A stretch of DNA of 64,000 nt from Hoplostethus atlanticus (Eukaryota > Chordata > Actinopteri > Trachichthyiformes > Trachichthyidae), in NCBI GenBank assembly GCA_034670405.1, contig JAXDDX010000001.1, positions 12,757,501 through 12,821,500 on the forward strand. Reading direction: 5' to 3'. Below are positions 55,127 to 64,000 of the stretch, in pieces. The translations under genes were made by a program, and so were the position numbers. Below the pieces are notes generated by a model that did not search any database, was not told the origin of the DNA, and saw only the letters and a list, made by a program, of their open reading frames with translations. The stretch's first letter is position 1. The number at the start of each line of letters is the position of its first letter.

Positions 55127-55229
55127 CTAGACAAGACAAACAACGTTTCAAACTCGATCAGTCTTCGTCAGGTGACTTTGTCAGGTACCTGGCAAAGACC
55201 AATTAGAAACGTTAACGTTTCTTGTCTAG
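55127..55229. mobile_element. Short element with inverted termini (CTAGACAAGA...)
   Basis: The left end CTAGACAAGACAAACAACGT and right end AACGTTTCTTGTCTAG form an imperfect inverted repeat about 100 bp apart. The interior complement reads CTGACGAAGACTGATCGAG then TTTGAAACGTTG, resembling the CTGATGAAG...GAAACGTTG phrase of widespread fish repeats. Probably a small non-autonomous element or fragment. Confidence 0.45.
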
Positions 55230-56258
55230 CGATTAGTAGAATGCTGTTGTGCAGACCTACTTTTAAATGTACTGTTTCTATCTACCTGTTGTTAGTGTAC
55301 AGCTCACATAAGATGGAGGAACCTATAGGTGCGACTACATATTGCCTTATAATTAGCCGCCTGCTTTTTTCCTAATTCATTAAAGTTCTTTGTCTGGACT
55401 AGCGCAGTGCTGAAGGTGGAGGCCCCAGCCAGGCCATGCCCCAGTGATCCTGAATGGCTGTCTTCTATTTTAGGTGACCGCACTGATCTAATAGTTAGAA
55501 GCAAATTGATGGAAAGTTCTCTGTGCACAGCAACTGCTTTCGCTTGAGTGGTCACCTCATGTAGCGGGGCTACATGACACCATTTAAGACTGATCACCCT
55601 TAACCCCCCCCACATACACACACACACACACACGCACACACGCACGCACACACACACTGACCTCTGTACAGTTGCCTCTGTCCCCTGTATAGCGCTATCT
55701 CCCGCCTACTTGCTCAGTCTCTGATTCACTCACTCACTCATTTGTGCATACCCATGCACACACAGTCATACACACTCACACTGCTCATACCCCCCTTTCC
55801 GTATTGTTCTCTGTATTCTTTATGGGCAGGCTGATACTATATTTAGCTCCTGGGGAAAGGTCTGTGCCCTGTTCTGGTCTCTCTCCCCTGCTCCTCTCCA
55901 CCACCACTGCCACAGCAGCAGCCACCCACAGGGCCTCTGGGTCCAGACAGAGAGGCATGTACCCGTAGTGTGGTAGGCAGGAAGGAAGGGAATCAGTCAT
56001 GCAGGATGAGGGTGCAGGTTGATTGTAAAGAGAGACCCCTATCAGACCCTCTGTCCCTTTGATACTTACAGATAGATTCACTTAACTCTGAACAACTAGG
56101 GGCTTGTTGACACAAACAAGTAGCAGTCAGAAGGTCCACCAGTCCACACTAGGCATGCTCCACTGGCATACCTCACAGAAATGTACAAACATAGTCCTCA
56201 CACACCCCCTACACTATCTCTTCCATCGCTCTCTTTCAATTACTTACACTCACCCATA

Positions 56259-56298
<40 letters not shown>

Positions 56299-57660
56299 AA
56301 CTGTGCAGGGCTCCAGAGATCCCTTAGATTAGCGTGTCTTTGTGTGTATCCATGCTACAGCAGCCGGCTGGTATTTCTCACATCTGCAGCTGTGCTGCGG
56401 CCCCACAGATCCTGTCTGAGGAGTGAGAGAAGGACAGACATGGCAAAGAAAAGGGGAGACAATGAGAAGGAGAGGCAAGTAAAAACAAACCAAGAATGGG
56501 AGGGGAAAAGTTTAAAGAGAGAATAAGAGAGGAGGTTTGGTGATGGAGAATAATTAGAGGGAAGGAAGGTGACAAAATGATGGTTCCATAACACAAGTTA
56601 TAATCTTCTCATGAGTCGCAAAGCCCTCAATGTTCAGTGTTAATTTCCTCCCCTCCTTTTCTTAAGGGTTGGTGGTTCACTGCAAACTTTCTTCTGAATT
56701 CTTAATTTGAATCACTTCATATCCAAAAGTCACTCGGTTATCATATCCGACAATTCCTAGATTTCTCTGTGTATACCCTTGTGAATTTGGCCACAAGCCT
56801 GTCACTGAAACCTCCAGGTATGCATATGAATCTACCTTTCTATGGCTGTCAGAGCAGGCTTTGTCTGATTCCCTCACCTGTGCTACAGCTTCCTTAGAAA
56901 AGTCAAGTTTGAACATGCCTGCCCGCTGCCAGTCTGTCATAGTTTGGCTCCAGGTGAAGTTCAGAAACAACAGGAGGAATGTCGCCCCAAAGTCCCAGCA
57001 TGCATACTGTGCAAACCTCTGCTTCACCTGGCACAAGTCCTCCTACAGCTAGGAGTGAGGGATTTTGAGGCACCACACACTGCTAACTCTGGATGGTGTA
57101 GCAGCAGAGATGTAGTGGAGGGTAAACTCACCTAAACTTTAACCCACGTACATTTTTATGATGTGAATTCATAGTACATGTCATACTTAGTAGAATCAAA
57201 CTGCTTTATATGAAGATATGGTATTTTAAGTGAGGAAACATACAATAATGCTTTCCTGAAAATATAATTGTTTTTGTTTATATTGGTGGTTGCTTCCTCT
57301 ATGAAGATGACCAACAAGGTCATAGTTAACCTGCCTTTTTATTTACCACTACATCACTGATAAGCGGTATTGAAGTATAGGTTGATAATATTGAATTATG
57401 GGTAATGTTTTGCTAGTTTTGGTACAACTTTTTAGCATATTTACCAAATTAACTCTCTTGTTTTGCATGGAAAAGGGGGTCTTTGTGTATAGATACTTAT
57501 TCTTGTGTGCGTGTGTGCATGTGTTTGTATGTATGTATGTATGTATGTATATGTATAGTGTAGTGAATTTTTTTTTTTATTGCATTGCAGTTACCAGTTA
57601 CTAGCTAACCACCTGTTGCTACATTGTAACTACACTTCAAGGAAATGCATGAACCACGTC
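55230..57660 (+). other. mob2: mob2 intron before the last alternative exon
   Basis: (CA)n at about 56262-56295 and a (TATG)n run at 57527-57550. An unrecognised minus-strand frame is listed separately. No plus-strand exon recognised. Confidence 0.45.
56677..57036 (-). other. Unrecognised 119-codon open frame (minus strand)
   Basis: This is the longest non-repeat open frame outside dusp8 in the eastern part of the window. It contains a hydrophobic stretch FGATFLLLFLNFTWS near the N-terminus, followed by mixed polar sequence. I do not recognise a family. In sequence of this composition a frame of this length is plausible by chance, and no promoter or splice support was seen. Confidence 0.15.
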
Positions 57661-57675
57661 CACATGGGCAGACTG

Positions 57676-57885
57676 TGACGTCACCCACCCCCTTCCGATG
57701 ACTCTTCCCTCCGGTGATTGGTTGAAAGTGGAGAAAGGGGAGGGTCTTTTCGAAAGTATTCACAAAGTTTTTTCCCCCTGTACAGTCAGTTTCAGATAGA
57801 TCAAATCCTGAGAGGAATTCGCGTAGGTATAGTGTGAGTGGTCTAGAGAGAGATATCCTCCCATCATATTTACATGTATTAAACT
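57676..57885 (+). promoter_or_regulatory. mob2: mob2 promoter 4: CRE, CACCC box, inverted CCAAT
   Basis: A perfect cAMP response element TGACGTCA at 57676-57683 is followed directly by CCCACCCCC (KLF/Sp type) and, at 57717-57721, an inverted CCAAT box (GTGATTGGTT). The ATG at 57886 lies about 200 bp downstream, which gives normal promoter-to-start spacing. No TATA box is clear. This arrangement suggests activity-dependent (CREB/ATF) control of the 57886 exon. Confidence 0.6.
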
Positions 57886-58001
57886 ATGGTCGGTGACTAC
57901 TGCTCTCTCTCTGGAGATAAAGCGGATATGCACTCGCAGAGAAACCCCAAAAACGGACTAAGTTGCAAAATGGTGCTTCAAGCAGTGGGAAAAGTTCTAA
58001 G
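57886..58001 (+). CDS. mob2: Alternative mob2 first exon (MVGDYCSLSG...MVLQAVGKVL-R)
   Basis: The exon runs from ATG 57886 (A at -3, G at +4) for 38 codons plus AG, ending at AG|GTAACG. It opens MVGDYCSLSGDKADMHSQ and closes KMVLQAVGKVL-R, the last codon split 2+1 as in the MDWLM exon. A second in-frame ATG at 57970 (A at -3, G at +4) would give MVLQAVGKVLR-. To my recollection a VGKVLR-type start is also used by mammalian MOB2 transcripts, but I cannot verify that here. The CRE/CCAAT promoter just upstream supports a real first exon. If right, the protein joins the same NDR-kinase-binding MOB core as the MDWLMG form. Confidence 0.65.
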
Positions 58002-59717
58002 GTAACGTTCAAGTCCGTGTTTGCTGTTCTAAATTAACAAAATAGTATTTTCTCGCATTTCTTTTATTTATGGAGCTTTCCGCTGAATGCACTGTCCAAG
58101 TCGGCAGTTTGAAAGCTGCTCTGTCCTCTCCGCAGTGATCAGCCTGTGTGCGTTTGCGCTATTTTGTCGTGTAGTCTCCCGACGTCGTATTACATCTTTA
58201 GTTGTATATTACTACGACGTTACAAACACCTTAACACCGGTTTGGTATAATGTCGAAAATGTTGGACTCTATATATGTGTTTTTCTAAAACTGTCAATAG
58301 GGATAAAAAATATATTTTTTGAATGAATCCTAATGCATGTCTCGTAAACGTGGCGTGAAAGGGTAAATTGCTGTCTCTTCAGCAGCAGTTACAAGCTTAT
58401 TGGGACCCTCCGCTTCCGGGGTCACAGCAATTAACTAGGCACTGATAACGGGTAGCAAAGCCTCACTCCCCTTCACAGCACTCCTCAACTCGACAGCTCT
58501 CCCCAGCAAGGCTGAACAAGAGCAAGGAGATACTATCTCAGCTAGTGCAATACATACGTTTAACCGTTTTAACTTTTTTTTTTTTTTTTTTAAATCATAG
58601 GAATCTGCTGTTTTAACCCTTTCTCTAGATATAACTGAGCAAGCCTTTGTGGCCAAGGTTGGATAGAGATAGATTCTTAATGGATTTGCGTCTTCTATCG
58701 TCCTAACTACTGTAACTGGACACAGTAAATCTAAAACGCAGTTTTGGATCAGAATGGGTACACCAGCCATGCATCTGATTGCCTACTTAAAAAAAGGCTA
58801 TGTACTGTATCCAGGCCATGTCCACACTGCGTATGACGGAGCAGACATAACACTTAAAGAATGCATGACCCACATAGGAGTGTTAACTGTGTGTTTGTGT
58901 GTCAAATAAAGGGACACAAACAGAACCCCAGTCAGAATTAATCCCATGAAGAATCAGTGCAATTTGAGAAAAATGGCCATGGCTTGGCTTGGGGAGACTA
59001 GCTGGGTGTGGATAAGACAAATATTAACCTAGTTTACATCTGTGTACTCTCCCTGTGTCATGTGAAAAACAGTCATTATGAGTGTGTTCCTTCAGGCGAC
59101 ACTGTCCTGCTAACACTGAAGTTTCCTCTTACCTGTCAACCAGCAGCCCAAAGGGAATTTTTCCGTGCAACCTATTGTCCTCTTAGATGTGAGCATTGAT
59201 GGTATGAAGAACATCCACCATCTTAGGATCTCTAATAGAATTTAGGCTGCGTTTAATGGACCCAGCAGAAAGCATTATTGTACAATATTGTGGTATATCT
59301 GTCATAAGACCTTTAACTGGTAGTGACAAGTTTGTCTCTGTTTTCCAGGGAACTTTAAATGCTTTACTTGAGAAATACCCCACTGGTGCGAGTCAGTTGG
59401 TTTGTTAGAAACGCCACCTTTTTCTTTTCTTTTTTATCACCTCTGCTGGAGAAACGGGGGTTTCCAGAATTTTGACGTCTGAGGTGAAAGAATTGAACAA
59501 AAGAGGGACTTAACCAGAGTCAACAAGGATGCATAGTTTTAGTTTTAAGGAGGGGGGTGGACTAGACTAGACCCGTTCACAGCTAAACTCAACCTTGTTT
59601 CCTCCTCCAATGAATGCTTCAATGCCCTTGGTTTGGAAGCAGGTATGAACCGTAGCATGGGAAAGATGGTTAAGAGACTTCTTAGCAGTAAAGTCAGTGA
59701 GAGAATGCATGGCCTGT

Positions 59718-59755
<38 letters not shown>

Positions 59756-62164
59756 TCCTTATTTGATGCAATAATCATTACAATGTTTTGATTATTAGGA
59801 AGTGCGGTGGAGAGTTCTTACTCGCACTCACACTTACTCAGTCACATCATTCTCTCAGTCATTTCCCGTCATGTCAAATCAATGTTTAAGCTTCTTCAAG
59901 GCAGCAAAGGAAGGATACATGAGTTCAGCCAGTGGCTCAGTCAAATCTTGTCTAAGCCCAAACCCCCCTTCCTCTCACACGTGTGTGTTGTGATGTTGAT
60001 GAGGCTGCATTATAGTGTCAGCAGGGGGTCCTAATGTACTCTACAGGCCTGAGAGCTTCTGAATGGGATTTAGCACAGGAGGACTAGAGGGAGAAGAGGT
60101 GGCCAGTTCTACTGGGTTAGGGTCAGTAGGGATGTGTGTGTGTGTGAGTGTGTGTGAGTATGAGTATGAGTATGAGTGTGAGGGAGAGGGAGAGAGGGAG
60201 AGTGTTTAGACATTATACAATTCTCTTTTACTCATTTACAGTGCTGCTTGAACTCCTGGTGATGCCATTGATTAAGTAGTGGCAGCTTGGCTTTTTTGTT
60301 TTCTACGTTCTGTCCACTCCAGAACTTGCGCTGAAATATTGAGGTTGAGGAATGTTTGTGTGTGAATGATCTTTTAAAACTGCACATCGAATTCAGGTAC
60401 AACAGACCAGGACATCTACTCTGTAGGCCTCGGCATTGCGAGGCTAAGTCCATCCTTAACTCGGTCTCGTTTTAGCCCGGTAATGGCCGCTGTGGTTGTG
60501 CTTGGCTGGGCTCAGACTGCCTGCTCTCCTCTGTCTGTGGTTTTTCGGGGAAAAGAGCCATTGAGAGTCTATTCAATTTGAATCCTGAAATAGATCAGGG
60601 GGCCTGGCTTGGAGCAAACCGATCTGACTGAAGCAGCTCTCTTTACAAAATGGTAGAGCTCTCTCTCAAGTCTAGTCTTATCAGTATAGATTTGTTGCAA
60701 TTGACATTTTATTACATTCTTTTAACCAAATGTTATGAAGCTCAGAAACAAAGTTCACAAAAGAGGAAGCATCGCCCTGACATTGTATTGATTCCATCTC
60801 TGACCCATCAGGTGTTGTTTGGAGGTCAAGACAGTTAGTAGTGTTTGATTCCTCTCTGAGATGGATTGGTGTTCCAGGGTAGTTTTTCTTCAGTTTTTCT
60901 TCTTTTCTTCAAAAGACTTCTGATTGTTGTCTGCAGAGACACTGGGGCCATTTTCCAGTGAAATGATATTGTATGAGGGCCTGGTGGTGACAAGAGAAGC
61001 ATATCTACTCCTTGGAATGCTCATCTACCAGAAAGATAAAAAGAAAGAGACCTGTGTCGTAGAGACTTACTTACTTATTTTCTGTTTCTGGCGTTATTGT
61101 GTTTATTCTGGAGTGCAAGTGCCTTAGGCCACAGATATGGGATCACCTTGCCCTCCCCAAATCATTATTTTTATCATTGCGTAACTCAAAAGCAAACTTA
61201 TCTATCACTGTAAGAAGCAACCTTCCCCATTCTTCTACTGTGTGAGCAGAGAGAAGATCTTCTTCATGGATGCAAGCGCTGTTCACCCTCACATATTGCA
61301 TTAACTGCATCCATATGCCAATAGTTAGATTCCTCCGCAATCCAGCAGGCCAATTTCAGCTACAGTTGTGAAATACTGGGCTTGGCAGGAGCCGCAGGCT
61401 TAAGGGGAAAGTCATTACATGGGTTTAGTTAGAAAGGAGTTGAAAATCTAGTTGCATTAAATGCATTCAGATTGCATAACACGTCAATAAAAACACTGGG
61501 GCCTCTGGTTTCTATATAAAGTTATAGCATGTGCGTCAGTGTCGATGGAAGCAATGCATGTTGTGGTGTGGAGTAACTATGGAGTCGGCACCTTCAGCAG
61601 TCAGCATCGTCTGAAGCTTCCCTCCTTTGAAGCGTTGTTGGGGGGGTCGAGGGCTCTTTAGTAGCAAATTGTAGCATTTTAGTGTAAGCACTTAAGCTAA
61701 TTCTCCAGCATACATCTGTAATGTGGTCCCGAGTGATTCCTCTATTAATTGGAACCAGGTTGCTGGTAATGAGACAGGCTTGCAGTGTACCTGCCAGAGG
61801 GCTGCTTCTCTTGAGAGAAGGTTTATTTTAGAACCGTGTGTATTCAGCATTCAGCAGGCATGCAGTTAGCTAACATAACAGCAACCAACCAGCGATAAAT
61901 GCACCGGTGTAAGGCCAAGAGATCTGCATTACGCATATATCCTCAAGGTTGTGAACAATGCGTGTGCACAGATGGACTTGCTCGATACACACGTGCTTGC
62001 ACAAACACACTTTCAGACTAGACAGGGCTCGCTTCTTCTGGTTTTCTCGAGGTCTCTGGTGGGATCAGCCTTGTGACGCAGCTGTTGCGACCAGCTGGTT
62101 GGGCCATGAAAAGGGAGAGGGGCTACAGTCAGAGATGTGTGTGTATATGTGTATGGTGTGTATG

Positions 62165-62199
<35 letters not shown>

Positions 62200-63329
62200 A
62201 GGGAGCTGGAAAAAGTGAAAGGGGTAAAAGAGCGCCTAACAGACAGGGTCTAACAGCTGTCAGGTCAGTCACTTCTCAGCTCCACAACACTGACCTCAAT
62301 GTCACCCGACTATAAAACCCAACTTCCCTATTGTTTTTATTGCAGATAAACACCAGCAAGTCTGTCTTCCTGTCTCTCTCTCCACCTCGTTGTCTTTCGT
62401 GTATATATAGACACACAGCAGTGCTAGGTGCAATGTGTGGGCCTACAACTGAGTGATTCCAGAGCCATGTGTTGTTCCAGATTTGTTTTAGTATTAATAT
62501 CTTAACGTAAACTACATTGGAAATTATAGTCTTTGCTGAAGAAAGTTCAAAAGACATAACTTTTGTGCACGTGATTTTCTCATGGGTCTTAGAAGTCCCC
62601 AAGCCACATCTCATTCCTTTGGGCTTGACCAGGTCCCTGGACTCTGAGCCTGTATCACGGATGGGTTCCTACTGGTGCCAGGCAGGCTGTGGCAGTTCCC
62701 CAGCCCAGAGACATGCGCCTGGCGCTGGCCTCAGTTCCCCTTCTCTCCTGACTTCTGGCCTGCCCTGATCTGGCCTGATCTGGTGTGGAGAAGGAGGCAT
62801 CTGCTGCCTTTTATGGCAAAGACTTGCCCGGGAGAACTTTACCAAGAACAGACAAAGCCGTGTGTGTGTGTGTGTGTGTATGCGTGTGTGTGTGTGTGCT
62901 TAGTGAAGACAGACTATGCACGTATGAGGGGAGGAGTGCTGGCATAGAGGAAGTTTTCTTTATCCTAAAATAAACTAATGGCTCCAGAATTTCACATCCC
63001 CCCGTACCACACAAATGTTTGCAGGAGGAGGAGGAGGCGTTTGTATGGAAAATGACGAAATTACAGACGGAGAGAGGCAGGAAATGGCTCAGAGAAACAG
63101 AATGTTTTCAAAAGGAAAGGGGGGGGGGGACCTGATTTTAAACTTTCACAGGAGCCGAATGGTTTTCTGAGGGGCTTAGCGAAGCCTTTGAAAAATTGTG
63201 TGAGCTGACGGTATCTGTGGATGAAGCTCTTTTCCTGGGTAAGCTCTTTCACATGACGGAACATGTAGCTCACAGCACGAAACCACATGGACCACATGAA
63301 TCTGTCTCTGCTCTGCTCTTTATGAGCCG
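58002..63329 (+). other. mob2: mob2 intron 3' of the last first exon; no shared exon seen
   Basis: I searched for codons of the expected second exon (KSKAKPNGKK... then the LYLEP/ARITD region of MOB2) and saw none. The segment holds a 19-T run near 58572, (CA)n at 59724-59751, a GAGTAT repeat at 60157-60178, and GT tracts at about 62165-62190 and 62862-62898. The shared exons should therefore lie beyond 64000. Confidence 0.5.
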
Positions 63330-63780
63330 GAAGAGGAGGGGGGGAGAAAAGTGGGAGGGAGACGGGACGGGGGGGGGGGGGAGCAAGCAGACAGAGATAA
63401 GAAGAAACGAAAAAATCAACGAGGCAATAGTTGGATAGATATCTGTATTAAAGGAACAACAATTTAAAATGTGAGGCAGGGTAGAGGTCAGGGAATAAGG
63501 GAGATGGAAAAAAGAAAGGGCAGGTTGGTAGTGATAGACAGAAAGATCAAAGGAAAGGGCAGAGAGAGATGAAAGGAGAGGGCAAGGATGGGAGTGCAAG
63601 GCCCGAGGCTCCTGACCCCGCACAATAGGCTAGGACAGGTAAGCCTGCAGCCAAAAGGAGGAGAAAAGGAAAGAAGAAATATCTCCCAAGCCTAAATGAA
63701 ATAAATGACATTGTGAAGTGGGAAACAACAGAGGAGAGAGAGGGAGAGGGAGAGAGAGGGAGAGGAGAAACAGAAAGTAG
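63330..63780 (+). repeat. Degenerate purine-rich tract with a poly-G run
   Basis: The plus strand is strongly A/G-rich (GGAGGGAGACGG, GAAGAAACG, GGAGAGGGAGAG) with a long G run near 63369-63381; another G run lies at 63119-63129. The minus-strand frame here is a translation of the pyrimidine complement. Confidence 0.6.
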
Positions 63781-64000
63781 CCAGGCATTAATAATTAGCC
63801 AGCAGTGTAATCTGTAGTGTCCTTGGTTTTAAATGAGGCCAAAACACAGCTCAGGTACTGCCTGATAGGAAGAGCCCAATACCTTGATGAATTCTTTACC
63901 CAACAAATGAGAAGACGAGCAGCTGTGTGTGTGTGTGTGTGTGCGTGCATGTGAGTGTGCATGAGTGCGGGCCCTTCAAACCTTATGTTTTCACATGAGG

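Noticed and set aside
63222..63239. ATG AAG CTC TTT TCC TGG|GTAAGC as a fifth mob2 first exon
   Set aside because: The donor falls after a complete codon (phase 0), which does not match the 2+1 phase of the other first exons, and there is no CpG-rich leader.

Overview
This is vertebrate nuclear DNA, almost certainly from a ray-finned fish. The first kilobases encode a vertebrate-type MAP kinase phosphatase with introns. The rest is sparsely coding, very rich in (GT)n/(CA)n and (GA)n/(CT)n microsatellites, and carries fish-type repeats: an internally deleted Tc1-like transposon with CATGGCCAAAAGTATG termini, tRNA-derived SINE pieces, and the SINE/LINE tail related to GATAAGAGCGTCTGCTAAATG. The Tc1 family and long dinucleotide runs would suit a salmonid or pike relative, but I cannot fix the species. 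No bacterial operon, CRISPR array or tRNA/rRNA gene was seen.

Layout. Positions 1-68 and 485-1775 are the last two coding exons of dusp8 (plus strand), followed by a long 3' UTR to about 4.8 kb. From 4.8 to about 14.3 kb is intergenic DNA with microsatellites, a SINE and one promoter-like patch near 12.6 kb. A CpG-rich, ETS-site promoter and the exon ATG GAT TGG TTA ATG GG|GTGAGT (14914-14930) match the start of MOB2 (MDWLMG...). Human DUSP8 and MOB2 are same-strand neighbours on 11p15.5, so the order here agrees with conserved synteny.

The remaining 49 kb looks like the 5' part of mob2. Three further short ATG exons lie in promoter-like sequence at 36798-36835 (MRFKRNGSYTLN-R), 40281-40318 (MGVLVCCDCFFY-R) and 57886-58001 (ending VGKVLR). 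Each ends with AG|GTAA in the same codon phase as the MDWLM exon, so all four could splice to one shared second exon that should lie beyond 64000. The main hypothesis from this window is a mob2 locus with four alternative first exons giving different N-termini, one of which (MGVLVCC) looks built for N-myristoylation plus palmitoylation.

Between these exons lie microsatellites up to 234 bp, a 22-bp perfect hairpin with a GAAA loop that looks like a template-switch mutation (37154-37201), a second perfect hairpin at 28198-28226, a 25-bp tandem repeat of CACTTAAGTG palindromes, and a few unrecognised open frames. Only about 1.6 kb of the 64 kb is supported as coding.
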